From NCBI GenBank assembly GCA_949128115.1, contig OX421967.1:6624070-6688069 (forward strand): 64,000 bases of DNA, given 5' to 3'. Of this stretch, positions 20,945-31,650 are shown in pieces (position 1 is the stretch's first letter; each line of letters begins with the position of its first letter). A model generated the notes under the pieces. That model made no database searches, had not been told where the DNA came from, and worked only from the letters and a program-made list of their open reading frames with translations. The position numbers and the translations under genes are program-made. The DNA comes from Anaspis maculata. Its lineage: Eukaryota; Arthropoda; Insecta; Coleoptera; Scraptiidae.

Positions 20945-21885
20945 TTGGTCAAAAGGTGTCAGCTAAAAGAGGCTAGCTGATCACGCATGTTGGAATCATC
21001 TGTGCGGATGAAAGCTCCTTGCCTCCAGTGTGGATATTTCCAAGAAAAAGATTCGACCCAAAAAAGATGATGTTAGGTGTGTCTGAACAAGGCCCTTTGG
21101 GAGTTGTTCATCCCTCCGGCTGGATGACATCTGAGAATTTCGTCAAAGTTTTGGAACATATCGTAAAACACGCTCGATGTTCACAAGAAAGAAAAATCCT
21201 GTTGATCTTCATGGATAACCATGAGTCTCACCTGTCATTGGAAGGATTCGATTTCTGCAAGGAAAGAGAGATTGTTGTATTGACTTTGCCGCCTCATACT
21301 TCAAATGAATTACAGCCCCTTGACCTTTGGGCCATTTAAAACCTTCGTTGGAAATGCAGCAGATTCTTGGATAACAGCTCATCCAGGGTGAGCACTCACG
21401 ATTTACAGTATGCCGGCGATCTGCCAAACAGCTTGGGATAGGGCCGCTAATCCTTCGAATGTCATGCACAAATGGATTCAAATCCACCGGAATCGCTCCA
21501 TTTGATAAAGACGTATTCCAAGACAGAGCATGTAACTGACAGGCCTGAACCAGCAAAGGAACCGGTTGAAGAAAATGTTGCTGAAGAACCGGAAACGGAT
21601 GTAGAAATTACAAACGTGACTGATGATGAACCAAAACCAAGCTGTTTGTTCACGTCTCCCCAAGAAATTCAGCCGTTCCCAAAAGCGGGACCGAGAAAAG
21701 CAGCCAGAAAAGGCGGAAGGAAGGAAGGGTGCTGCATGATTGCGACAGATACTCGTGGAAATTACGTGGCCAGAATCGATGAACCTTTACCAGTTGATCA
21801 TGGCTATGTCGTGCAGTTTTACAATAAGCAGGTTCAATCAAATCGGTTCATTGAAAGCCCGGAGGATGCAGCCTTTGTCTCCTAA
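20945..21885 (+). pseudogene. pogo/Tigger-like DDE transposase, C-terminal part
   Basis: Continues the frame cut at 16240. It reads VGQKVSAKRG, a TAG stop, LITHVGIICADG, then LPPVWIFPRKRF. Further on are FMDNHESHLS (second catalytic Asp with N-x-x-S-H) and LPPHTSNELQPLD, the region of the third acidic residue in pogo-type DDE_1 transposases. The frame then breaks at PFKTF. Further downstream (about 21650-21780) comes FTSPQEIQPFPKAGPRK, a typical pogo/jerky-like C-terminal segment. Several stops and frameshifts make it non-functional. Terminal inverted repeats could not be fixed; GC-rich stretches near 16070 and 22220 are candidates. Confidence 0.75.
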
Positions 21886-22002
21886 GACGATAATCAGGTA
21901 GAATATTGCCTCCAATATATTTTTCTTAGAGTTTTTCTTCTAACATCTTGGTTATTTATGTACTGTCCTTTGTCTCCTTCCTCTGCCCCATGTCAACCCT
22001 CC

Positions 22003-22045
22003 ATTTGTCCAAAGTCTCCCACCATTTGGGAGACTTCGGACAAAT
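22003..22045. repeat. Strong hairpin, 17-18 bp stem
   Basis: ATTTGTCCAAAGTCTCCC pairs with GGGAGACTTCGGACAAAT around a 7-base loop, with a single mismatch. Related words (GGGGAGACAATGGACAA) occur near 16088 on the far side of the pogo remnant, so it may mark its end. Confidence 0.7.
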
Positions 22046-22579
22046 GCACTGATCACAAAAAAAAGATAATAAACTCATGGAACTATCTTACTCCAACCTC
22101 AAAAGAAAAATTTGAAGCTCAAAACAAGGCTCAAAATGTGTCGTTGTGTTCTAGACAAAATTGGGTTAGGTTACATTAACTAGTAGACAGAAATTTTTGA
22201 AAGAAGTGTCCGAACCCTCCTCGCCCTTCCCTATTGTCTTCACAGTGAACTCACTGAAGTACAAGAAGTTGCATACATTGGTCGCGCTCATGCTATACTT
22301 TATCACACACCATTATTAGTCCAGTTAAATGAGGATTCACCTGAACTGGAATTGATCAGAGAGGGTTTCGATGAAAAAATATGGCAATGTAGATAAAGAA
22401 AAACTGGATAATTAAAACCAAAGTCATGTTATCCATCGTCCCGGCAACCACGGCAATAAAATTTCAGTTCAGTCTAGCCGTTATTCACGGTCAAAGTTGC
22501 GGGATTCAGTAAATTGTAAAAATCCATGGCGTGTCATTCCTCCTTGAATGCTGTGAGAATGAGAACGGTCGGGTACAGA

Positions 22580-22790
22580 ATATTCCAGCCAAAAATATCC
22601 CGGCAATAATATCCCAACCAAAAATATCCCCGCGACAAAATATCCCATGCCAAAAATATCCCCGCCAATAATATCCCGGCCAAAAATATCCCCGCGACAA
22701 AATATACCAAGTCAAAAATATCCCCGCCAATAATATCCCAGCCAAAAAGACCCCACCCAAAAATATCCCTGTGACAAAATTTCCCAATCT
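22580..22790. repeat. AATATCCC minisatellite
   Basis: Degenerate tandem units of roughly 20 bp alternate between forms such as CCAAAAATATCCCCGC and GACAAAATATCCC. The block at 31362-31650 is the same array in reverse orientation. Confidence 0.85.
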
Positions 22791-22844
22791 GAAAATATCG
22801 TAAGGAGAGGTAACAGCTCTTCAGCCACCGGATCTAGGAAAAAA

Positions 22845-22972
22845 CTTCCCCCGCAAAATGTCCCCGGAAAAAATGTTCCCCACAATACGTCCCGTGGGAA
22901 TTACGTCCCCGGGAAAAAAACAGGAAAATACGTCCTCGGAAAAAAAGCCCCCCGGAAGAAACGTCCCTGGAA
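22845..22972. repeat. Degenerate ACGTCCCCGGGAAAAA repeats
   Basis: Several units of about 20 bp vary around TACGTCCCCGGGAAAA. They directly follow the AATATCCC array. Confidence 0.6.
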
Positions 22973-23049
22973 AACTACATCTCCCTTCTGGATTACTCTG
23001 GATATTCACTCTGATGAGCTTCTTTGTGTCGTCATATTACTTCCGAAAC

Positions 23050-24235
23050 TCCATCAGTGGAGATTGTCTCTTGTGTCCTTTATGCGTGTGCTCAGCAGGG
23101 CTTCAAACGATATCGAATACACAAGGAGGCCCAGTGAAGTTTCATAGCTTGACAAAACATGAAGGCAAAAGAGGGCTTACTGGTACATTGAAAGCCAATA
23201 AAAGGCTAAGTGAGCTAATTAGAACTCCATACTATACTTGAGGATACAAGGGGACCCGATAGGGCTCCGAGTGTCACATTAAGGCACAAAGTGCTTACCT
23301 CGGTGATTACTCATGCTCCGGAAGTCTCGTAAAGATGCAAGGGGGCTCAGCAGGGCTTCAAAAGACGTTGAAGAAACAAGGGAGCCAAATGGAACCATGT
23401 GTAACACAAGAAGGCATCAGAAAGGAGTTCACTGGAAATTCGAGAGTCGAGCTCCAAACTACACTTACGTACACATGGGGGCCCAATAGGGCTCTGTATG
23501 TCTCATGAAGGCACAAGGGATTCACACTGAGGTTTCCAAGTCTGGGGGATTACTGGAACTCTGAATGCCACGAAAAAACACAGGAGCTCATTAGGGCTCC
23601 AAACGACACATGAGGACACAAGGGGGCCCAATAGAGATCCAAATTCTACGGAAAAATGCAAAGCAGTAAGACCTCAAACAATACTGAAGACACAAGGGGG
23701 CCGATTGGAGCTTTACATAACAATGAAGGACAAAAATGGGGCTCACTGGTACTCTGGAAGCCAATAAAAACATAAGTAGGCCAATTAGGCTCCATCTCGG
23801 GCTCTGAACTACACTCAAGGACAGAAAAGGGCCCGATAGGGCTCCGAATATCACATCAAGACACAAGGCGCTCACTTATGCTCCGAAAGTCTCGGAAAAA
23901 TGTAAGGGGGCTCAGCAGGGCTTCAAAAGACATTGAAGAAATAAGGGGGTCCAATGGAGCTCTGGATAACAAGTAGGCAACAGGAAGCTCACTGGAATTC
24001 TGATGGCCATGAAAAAACATAAGGGGGCTAAGTAGGGTTCCAAACTACACTTCAGACACAAGAGGCCCGATATAGCTCCGAAAGCCATAGAAAAACTTCA
24101 AAGAAGGCCCAATGAAGCTATATAATAGAAGAAGGCAAAGGGGGGTTACTGGAATTTTGATAGTCATGAAAAAAACATGATGGGGTTCATCGGGGCTCCA
24201 AATTATACTTGAAAATACAAAGAGGACCAAAGGAC
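23050..24235. repeat. Array of degenerate ACACAAGGGGGCCCAATAGGG units
   Basis: About 1.2 kb of loosely repeated units of roughly 50 bp, each with a GACACAAGGGGGCCCA-like core followed by TAGGGCTCCGAA-like sequence and often ATGAAGG or TGAAAAAACA. No coding content. The same repeat recurs at about 30890-31330. Confidence 0.75.
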
Positions 24236-24474
24236 ACTATCTGGTTTGGGCGAATTTTGGGCCCGGCGCAATAGGTTTTTCTCAAATTGTGGTCGTTTAG
24301 CTGCCGTAATTGCTTATATCAAATCGAAATGTTACTAAGGTAGTGATTTTGAACAATTATGCATGATTTTTTACTTCCCGGTTGTTTTCGAAGTGATTAA
24401 TTTCAAGAAGAAAAAAAGCTCATAACTGGGCCTGGACTCACATCAGGTAGGTAGTAGGTAGGTTTTGAAATGTC

Positions 24475-25060
24475 AATAAGTTTTTCATTTTTCAAAATAT
24501 TTGAATAATTCTTTTCTAATATTAAAGGAGAAACATGGGAAATTTGTCATGAAAGGTGTAAAAGATCATATTCATTGAATGTCGCCCGCATGCCTCTACA
24601 CAAAAACGCCTTTTTCCTGGCCGTTACTACCCGAGACGGTCACTCACCCTGGCTTTGACTAGGAATACCCGCGTTTGGTGCAGAACTCTACTCAGATGCC
24701 TTTTTCTGCTCGTAGATCGCTTTCTTTCAGAAAATTTCAACTGATATCAAAAGTAGATTGCATTGGGCGTCGTGCGGGCCTATTTTCAAACTCGACACGG
24801 TTTCCATTTTCCGACGGTGATTTGTTAAAAATGAAACTTGAACATTTCGTGAATTAGAGAAAATGCAATGCGAATTTCGACCTGCGGTAAGCCACACGAA
24901 ATATTTATTTTAGGTACAGACTTGCTGCAAGTCATAGTTAGGGAAAAGGTTGAATTGAGTTTCGTGAGAGAAATTTTTGAAATCGGACTAACGGATTTCG
25001 AGTTTTCCTCCTTAGAATCTGCAAATTTTCAACTTTTCGACCCGTAATCAGATTTTCATC
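24475..25060. repeat. Dispersed repeat, copy 1
   Basis: This stretch contains CCTGGCCGTTACTACCCGAGA, ..GATATCAAAAGTAGATTGCATTGG and CACACGAAATATTTATTTTAGG. It aligns with 25735-26075 and 42560-43000 in the same orientation. No protein domain; probably a MITE or a fragment of a non-coding element. Function unknown. Confidence 0.65.
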
Positions 25061-25599
25061 AATTGTTTTTTTAACGAGGCGTTACTGGTTCTTGAACTTT
25101 TCCGTCAATTTCTGTCAAAATTCTCTTGATTTTCCGAGAGTTTCCTTCCCATTAGAAAATGCAAAACTGGCCTAGCTTATCGGAGCCGGACTCAAATGAT
25201 AAACTTGAATAAAGCCTCAACTACTGACGACTTTTACAATGGTTTTATTTGGTAAAAGCTTCGTGATTTTCAGCAAAATTGTCCCATGTTTCCATTTGAT
25301 TTCAATAATTAATCACAGCTTGCCTATCTTCATGTCGCTTGGTCCTTCAGATTTTTTTTTGTCCTGCATCAACAGCTAGGTTATTAGCAGGTTTTTGCCG
25401 TCGGAGTTTTTCTTTAACGATAACAATGAGGACGATAACAACGAAGTACTGTAAGATTTGCATCTTTGGATCAGTATGGGGGATTTATCAGTGGGGTTTT
25501 GTTTCGATGGCTTTTTCGTTTCATCCCTCTTCCGGGGCATCACCGCACGATAGTAGATGCCCCAGTACTAAGAGACGCGAGAAAAAGTCCATCTGGCTC

Positions 25600-25672
25600 A
25601 GTGCGGATTTGAACCCGGGACCTTTGCCTTCGAAAGCGAGGCCGAGCTCACCGTGCTACCGACTGGGTTTCC
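25600..25672 (-). repeat. tRNA-derived sequence (SINE head or tRNA pseudogene)
   Basis: On the minus strand there is a box-A-like TAGCACGGTGAG and, about 35 bp downstream, a box B GGTTCAAATCC (25605-25615), the internal RNA polymerase III promoter of tRNA genes. A full cloverleaf cannot be drawn: the acceptor arms do not pair. The sequence continues past the tRNA part into unrelated DNA with GACTTTTTCTCGCG. This favours a tRNA-derived SINE over a working tRNA gene. Confidence 0.55.
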
Positions 25673-25734
25673 TCCAGAATTGTTATTGTAGGATTTTCAG
25701 ATAGCAGAGTAGGTAGATATTGAGATGTAGATAA

Positions 25735-26075
25735 CTTTTGAATTTTTCAATATATTTGAATAATTCTTTTCCAATCTTGAAGAAGAAACAAGGGAAATCC
25801 GTTACATTACGTGTGAAAAATCATATCCATCAAAGGCTGTCCGCATGCCTTTACACAAAAAACGTATTTTTCCTGGCCGTTACTACCCGAGACGGCCGCT
25901 CACTCTGACTTTGACAAGAAATACCCGCGTTTGGTGCAGGACTCTACTCAATCTGTTCTTTTCTGCTTTTACATCAACTTTTTTCAAAAAATTTCAACCG
26001 ATATCTAAAATAGATTGCATTGGGCGTCGTGTAGGCCGGTTTTCAAATTTGACACGGTTTCAGTTTACCTGATAG
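25735..26075. repeat. Dispersed repeat, copy 2
   Basis: Shares with copy 1 the blocks TCCTGGCCGTTACTACCCGA, ATACCCGCGTTTGGTGCAG and TAGATTGCATTGGGCGTCGT. It breaks off near 26075. Confidence 0.65.
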
Positions 26076-26495
26076 CCCGATCGCGGAAGCTCTAGAGACT
26101 TTCATCAGCTTTGAGAATATTTTGGTATCCCTCAAATAACGGCTTCTCCACCAATAATGCATTATCTGTCTTATTTGCGCATCGTGATCTCCAGCGAGTT
26201 TCGTAGTACTGGCTCCCCTCCCTAAAATCTGTTCGTCCCGAGCAAGCACTTCGTTATTCCTGGACGTTTTTACTTTTGATCACGGTGTACGGTTCCTCCC
26301 ACTTCTTTTTTGCGTTGTGGTTGTACATTCATATAATGTTACCTTCTTGAAATCCTCCAGAGTTGGCTTCCAAGTTGTATAGCGTTATTCGCATTTTCAT
26401 CCGTCGGTCACAATACGGATCCCTTGTATTCTGAAACGGTTATTGGCTCATCCCCAGGTCTGCCAAACTTTCGTTTAGTAACAATATAACAATAT

Positions 26496-26534
26496 TGTTA
26501 CGAGCGGCGATCCTGTACGCAAAATATCATAACA
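26496..26534 (+). repeat. 5' LTR, 39 bp
   Basis: Starts TGTTACGAGC, ends ATAACA; begins and ends with the canonical TG..CA. The sequences outside both copies do not match beyond the 4-bp target duplication, so the repeat is really this short here. Confidence 0.7.
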
Positions 26535-26683
26535 TTTGGTGTCAGAAAGCGGTATAATTGAGAGTAATTCGGCTTGCGACTGCAGGATGTTCGAAACATT
26601 CGTGATTTGGTAAATGCCGGAGACGAGAAGCATGTCGAAGACAGGAGTCGAAGACAGGAGTCAAAGACGCTTTGGCGAGCATC

Positions 26684-27633
26684 ATGGCGATGATGCAAGA
26701 ACAAAAGACGAAACGCCAGGCAGAGAAAGAAGAACAGGAGAAGAGGCGTTTGGAAGATAAAGAAGATTGAAGAATCTTCTAGAAGGATAGGAAAAAGGAT
26801 TGAAAAATCTTTTACAAGAACAGCGTCTAGAAGACAAAGAAGAACTGAGAAACCTGCTGGAAGAACAGGAAAGGATACGCCTGGAGGAAATGGAAGAAAT
26901 ATTAGCCGTTGTGGAACAACAACCGCGGTATTTCGACGGCAGCGTGAGCAAGCTAGAAAAAAAAGTGGAAGCGGTGAAGGCCAACATGACGAAGCTGGAG
27001 CAACAGGTTTAGAAAACCGCCGCCAGTGCTGCGATGGTCAGTTCAGCGGGTGTCCAACGTGTGAAGCTGCCAAACTTCGATGGGAAAAGCCCATGGACAA
27101 CCTATAAGAGGCAGTTCGATGCCGCTGCCGAAGCAAACGGATGGAGCGACGATGAGAGAGCCACAGCTCTAGTCCTGGCTCTCAGAGGCTCAGCAATGGA
27201 GCTGCTCCAGACGATTCCTGAGAGTGAGCAGAAGGACTTTGCCAAGCTGACGAGGGTCCTGGAGCTTCGGTATGGGGACAATCATGTGCGGCAGATCCAT
27301 CAAACCCAGCTGGAGGCCAGAACACAAAAGAGCGGAGAAAGCCTTCAGGAATTCGAATCCAAAGTCCTGAGGCTGGTTTACCTGGCCTATCCAGCTCATC
27401 CAGCGGATGTTTTGGCCGACATCGCCAAGGAAACTTTCATGGGCGGAATAAAACATCCAGAATTGCGTCAGATGGTCATGATCAGCAATCCAGCCAACAT
27501 CAGCGACGCACTCATCCCAGCTATTCGCATCGAGGCTGCCAAAGATGCTTCGCGCCCTCATCGTTTTAGGGAAGTGAACTTTGACGAATCCAGAGCATCA
27601 CATGCTTCCGAAATCGGTGAAGGAGATGTTTGA
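26684..27633 (+). pseudogene. Gypsy Gag with N-terminal coiled coil, frame-broken
   Basis: ATG 26684 opens a charged coiled-coil region (repeated EEQE/LEDKEE-type heptads). It is interrupted by TGA near 26768 and a frame change. In the main frame the coiled coil resumes at about 26800, stops at TAG 27010-27012, and continues from ATG 27034. From there a Gag capsid domain reads KLPNFDGKSPWTTYKRQFDA, LVLALRGSAMELLQTIPE and a TRVLELRYGD-like motif. Gag would form the particle shell. A fragment of the same family's Gag lies at 33016-33261 on the other strand. Not translatable as one protein. Confidence 0.75.
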
Positions 27634-28318
27634 GGAACTTCTTAGCGCCATGTCTCCGAACAGACCCCAAGGCGAGCCAAGAGCTGGAGGAAGGCCGCGT
27701 TGCTTCGGCTGTGGAAGAACGGGACATCTTCGTCGGGACTGCAGGCAATGGTCGAGTTCAGCAGACCATTTCATAGCGGAACGGAGAACGATCTCGACTG
27801 CTGATCGAAAAAGTCACCAACCGAGAGAAAGCAATCGTAGAGGAGGAAGACCACGTTGCTTTGAATGTGGAAGGGACGGACATCTGCAACGCGACTGCAG
27901 GCGACGATACGCTTCAGCAGACTTCATTCTGAAACGGGAAGCTGCTGATCGAGGAGGTCATCAGTCGAAAGAAAGCAATCGCACAGGAGGAAGGCTGCGT
28001 TGCTCCAATTGCGGAAAGAATGGCCATTTGCAGCGTGATTGCTGGCAACCGTACCGTTCAGCAGACCGTTCCAGGCTGGAACAGGGAGCTGCTGATCAAG
28101 AAAGTGAACATCGTCCTGGAAGGAGTCATGATGATGGCAACACAAAAGGTCTTTCTCGAAGACCACGCACCGAGGACTGCAGGCACGACAAGAGGGTAGA
28201 CCAGCAGAATGGGAACGTCGAAATCAAAGCACTTGTCTTTGAAACCCCGCGAAATCGGACTACGGCTGAGCTCAAGAAAGAGCAGCGTGAGAACCCAGCC
28301 ATCGGTTTGCTTGCTTAA
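27581..28318 (+). pseudogene. Gypsy nucleocapsid region with three CCHC zinc knuckles
   Basis: In the +1 frame relative to Gag there are three C-x2-C-x4-H-x4-C knuckles: CFGCGRTGHLRRDC, CFECGRDGHLQRDC and CSNCGKNGHLQRDC, spaced about 50 residues apart. The intervening sequence is itself repeated (SADxFI...REAADRGxHQxxESNRxGGR), so the knuckle module was duplicated. The frame ends at TAA 28316-28318. Frame change from Gag could be a mutation or a programmed shift; the other breaks make mutation likelier. Confidence 0.75.
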
Positions 28319-29008
28319 AGGAAAGAACTTGGCCAGGAAAAACCAGAATGGGCCGAGATATCTGGTGAAGGGCCCCACTTCAAGGCTCTTTGGGCTCAGT
28401 GGAATTCTCTGAGAATAGAGAACGGGTTGCTAGAGAGAGTCTGGGAGAGTCCCGATGGGAAGAAAGAGATGGCTCAATTAGTGCTTCCAAAGAAGAGAGT
28501 GAAGGAGGTCCTAGAAGAAATGCACAATGGCGTCACTGGGGGGCATCTTGGGGTGAACAAGACGTTGGACAAGGTGCGCGAGCGGTTCTACTGGGTGAAC
28601 TGCCGGAACGACGTGGAAACATGGTGTCGCCAGTGCGAGGTTTGTGCGGCCAGCAAAGGACCAAGAACTCGCAGCCGAGGAGAGTTGAAAACGCGTTACG
28701 ACTTGAAGACGAACTCCACGGGATTTCAAGCAGGTGACCTGGCCTGGTTGTACAATCCTCAGCGCAAGAAAGGAAGGTCTCCGAAGTTGCATCTGTCGTG
28801 GGAAGGACCGTACACGATAGTCAAGAGGATCAATGACGTCGTGTACAGAATCCAGCGGGCCCCGAAAGCCAGGATGAAAGTTGTCCACCTTGATCGCCTT
28901 GCACGTTACTCCGGGAGTAACGATGAGCCTATTCGGGACGAGCAGGCTCAAGAGGGGGGCAGTGTTACGAGCGGAGATCCCGTACGCGAAATATCGTTAC
29001 AATATTAA
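28319..29008 (+). pseudogene. Gypsy pol remnant: integrase zinc domain and C-terminal domain
   Basis: Following the TAA, the same frame encodes an HHCC integrase zinc-binding domain (HNGVTGGHLGVNKTL ... CRQCEVCAASKG). It then jumps straight to the C-terminal GPY/F-type domain (LSWEGPYTIVKRINDVVYRI, KVVHLDRLARY). The DDE catalytic core that should separate them is deleted, as are protease, reverse transcriptase and RNase H upstream. Confidence 0.8.
28963..29001 (+). repeat. 3' LTR, 39 bp
   Basis: Differs from the 5' copy at five positions (13, 19, 26, 34 and 36 of the repeat). Preceded directly by the polypurine tract. Confidence 0.7.
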
Positions 29009-29045
29009 CAATATAATATGATATCACTTATATAATATAACAAAC

Positions 29046-30330
29046 GTTCATATCTCTTGACCAAAGAGAACTTAGCCAATGTTCCGTTTCTTATCCGCCA
29101 TTTTTAATTTTGACGTTTTGGCGATTTCCAAACTGGTGTTTATAGCCTGCTGACCTCAGTAGATTGCTGTTACAAAAAAAATCGTTAAAATCGATCAATA
29201 AGTGAAAAAATGGCAGGTGAGAAACTAACATGTAATTAAGTAATAGTCGATGCATATCTAAGAAAGTAATCAACAAACTTATTTGAAATCGGTATATCTC
29301 CACAACTGATGGACCGATTAAACTCGATGTGATCCACAAATGCAAGGCAAAGTTCATTCTTCCCAATTCTGTCTTTTGTTATGTAATTTTGATATTTCTT
29401 GACCAAGCGTCGTGGTTGGCAGTGTTCCGTCTTTCAACCACCATTTTGAATTCTGACATTTTGACCATTTTAAAACTGGTGTTTGTAGCCGATTCAATTA
29501 GATAGGCACTGAAGCAAATATAGTTTGAATTGACAAATAAATAAAAACGGCAGGCGAGAAACTAATCAATGACTGCGTTTTTATCGCAGCTTTGGATCCG
29601 ATCGAAACTCTATCCGATCGGGTCGATCCGCTTGAAAGGGCCAATATAAACTGTCGGGATTGAGATTTCAATCGGATCGAGGAGTTCAAGTCGATCCGGT
29701 GCTTTGGCCGGCTTGACTTGAGTCGAGCGGATCGAGGCTTGCATCCGCTCGTATTTCACCCGATGTGAACGGGATGGGATTGAAGTGACAGATGACTAAC
29801 TTGTAAACAAAGCGTTATTTTTACGAAATCAAGGGATGCCTTCCAGTAATTGTGAATAAAATACACCAAGAAAATTCAAAATTAATATCTTTTCCGGTTG
29901 GCGCAGTTTGACGCGTTTTAAACCATGTTGTTGTCTCTCATAAATTCTAACCTAATTCTAAAGTAGTGAAATAGGATTGAGCGAAGCGGATCGAACGTGC
30001 GACGATAAAAACGCGCTTGACTGGGGCCACTCTGGATCCGATCGAAACTCGAGCGGATCGAACGCTGCGATAGAAACGCAGTCAATAAAATAAGTAATCA
30101 ACCTTTTTTTCAAATCGCTATATCTTTGTACAGGATGAACCGATTTGGGTCGTTGTTGTTTTGGTTTGTTAGAGGAAATCTGTTCTTTCCAAAACCATCA
30201 TTATAGTTACCATCGCAAGAATCGCAAGAGCGTTTATAAAAAATGAACGAGCTCAAAAAATGGTATATTTTTACTTGCCTCCGCCATTTTGAATCTTGAA
30301 GTTTCGTTCATTTTGTTGCTTGACTTTTAC
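29046..30330. repeat. Three diverged ~340-bp tandem units, the array split by a MITE
   Basis: Units begin near 29046, 29390 and 30240, as judged by shared blocks such as CTTGACCAA, a CCGCCATTTT(GAA) block and AACTGGTGTTT(G/A)TAGCC. The spacing of the last two (850 bp) minus the 513-bp MITE at 29571-30083 leaves about 337 bp, matching the first spacing of about 344 bp. No coding content seen. Confidence 0.6.
29571..30083. mobile_element. MITE with GACTGCGTTT ends
   Basis: The left end GACTGCGTTTTTATCGCAGC is matched, inverted, by GCTGCGATAGAAACGCAGTC at the right end. Similarity extends inward through a GATCCGATCGAAACTC block (about 50 bp). AAT flanks both ends, a possible 3-bp target duplication. 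Interior has several GATCGA palindromes and no transposase. Confidence 0.8.
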
Positions 30331-30889
30331 AACCTATTCATTTGACTATTCAGTGATACTTAGTTTGCCGAAATCGGAGGAATAACAAATATTTGGCGAG
30401 GAAAATAAAACAGTCAGGTTTTTGCTAGGCCCACCCAGTAGGTACGTCCCTTTTATGATGAGTAACACTTGTATTTCAGGTACATTTGAGAAACAGTTTG
30501 AGAAATCTCAAAGTGGTTTGTTCCACATCAATGAGCATCGGATGAGGAGTATGTGTGCTAATTTTCATGTTCCGACCTATTTTGGTTCATAAAACAGAAT
30601 TTCTCGATTTTCGATCACCCTGTAGGCATCTGCAAAGGGGTTACCATCGTAGAGACACAGTTCGAAATAAGGGCATTGGTCCGTATTACAATCCTGCCGG
30701 ATGGCATCGCGATACCACGGGAAGCAACTTTCAGGCCATTCCAAGCGAAAACATCTGTTCGATTCATAGGATCATAATAACCTGGGATAGTGGAGAAGAA
30801 AAAATTTTTTTTGATGATGATCCCCACATGACTGTTTTTTGTAACTTTGCCTATTTGAAGATTGGCACCTTTCCAATATATGACAAAAA
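30331..30889. other. Interval without supported gene
   Basis: A 165-codon frame from 30555 runs into the repeat array and shows no domain. A CACCCTGTA motif occurs at 30616. Confidence 0.35.
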
Positions 30890-31330
30890 AATGGTGAAAC
30901 AGTCAGAAGGGCCTTGTGAGGCCCAAAACCTCGACAACTTCGATTGTATTCTTTGGGTCCGAATATCACATAAAAGCACAAGGGGCTTACTAGTGCTCGG
31001 AAAGCTTTGGAAAAGTGCAAAAGGGCTCAACAGAGCTTCGAACGGTATTTAAAACACAAGGGAGCTCTGTGTAACAAAATAACTTGAAATTGGACTTACC
31101 GGTTCCTATTCCGAAAGCCATGAAAAAACATAATGGGGCACAACAGGGTTCCAACTACACTTGAAGACACAATGGGGGCCCAACAGGGCTGTCAACATGA
31201 CATGATGGCACACCGCTGCTTGCTGCTTCAAAAATCATGAAAAATGCAAGGGGACTCAGCAGGACTTTGAATTATATTGAAGACAGAATGAAGACGATAC
31301 TTTGGAGGACAATAGACTCGTTATCGGGTG
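30890..31330. repeat. Second block of ACACAAGGGG-type repeats
   Basis: Same loosely repeated units as 23050-24235 and in the same orientation, here about 440 bp. Confidence 0.7.
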
Positions 31331-31361
31331 GGTCTGAAATTCTCTATATTTTTGCCTGAGA

Positions 31362-31650
31362 CATTATTGGGGAGGATATTATTGGAGGGGATATTATTAA
31401 CGGGGATATTTTTGGCTGGGATATTTTTGGCCTGGGATATTGTCGCGGGGATATTTTTGGCCTGGGATATTTTGTCGCGGGGTTATTTTTGGCTGGGATA
31501 TTATTGGCGGGGATATTTTGTCGCGGGGATATTTTTGGCTGGGATATTTTTAGCCTGGGATATTTTGTCGCGGGGATATTTTTGGCTGGGATATTATTGC
31601 CGGGATATTTGTGGCTGGGATATTTTTGGCTAGGATATTTTGTCGCCGCA
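31362..31650. repeat. GGGATATT minisatellite (inverse of the 22580 block)
   Basis: Units such as GGCTGGGATATTTTTGGC and TTTTGTCGCGGGGATATT alternate for nearly 290 bp. The reading frames inside it are repeat artefacts. Confidence 0.85.

Larger units (their letters stand above)
26496..29001 (+). mobile_element. Internally deleted Gypsy element with 39-bp LTRs
   Basis: Two 39-bp copies of TGTTACGAGCGG...ACA (26496-26534 and 28963-29001; 34 of 39 identical) bound the element. ATAT lies on both outer sides (26492-26495 and 29002-29005), a 4-bp target duplication typical of Gypsy. Just inside the left copy is a primer-binding-site-like TTTGGTGTCAGAAAGCGG; just inside the right copy is the purine tract AGAGGGGGGCAG. 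Gag, nucleocapsid, the integrase zinc domain and the integrase C-terminus are present. Protease, reverse transcriptase, RNase H and the integrase core are missing, so it depends on other elements. Confidence 0.75.

Noticed and set aside
25600..25672. Functional tRNA gene
   Set aside because: Box A and B are present but the acceptor stem does not pair and the sequence continues as a repeat; a tRNA-derived SINE is likelier.
27581..27633. Programmed +1 frameshift between Gag and nucleocapsid
   Set aside because: The element carries several other stops and frame breaks, and no slippery sequence stands out in the overlap; a mutation is the simpler view.
22580..31650. One giant 9-kb element bounded by inverted AATATCCC arrays
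   Set aside because: The space between holds unrelated complete units (SINE-like sequence, Gypsy element, MITE) and no target duplication was seen. The inverted arrays are more simply two copies of a minisatellite.
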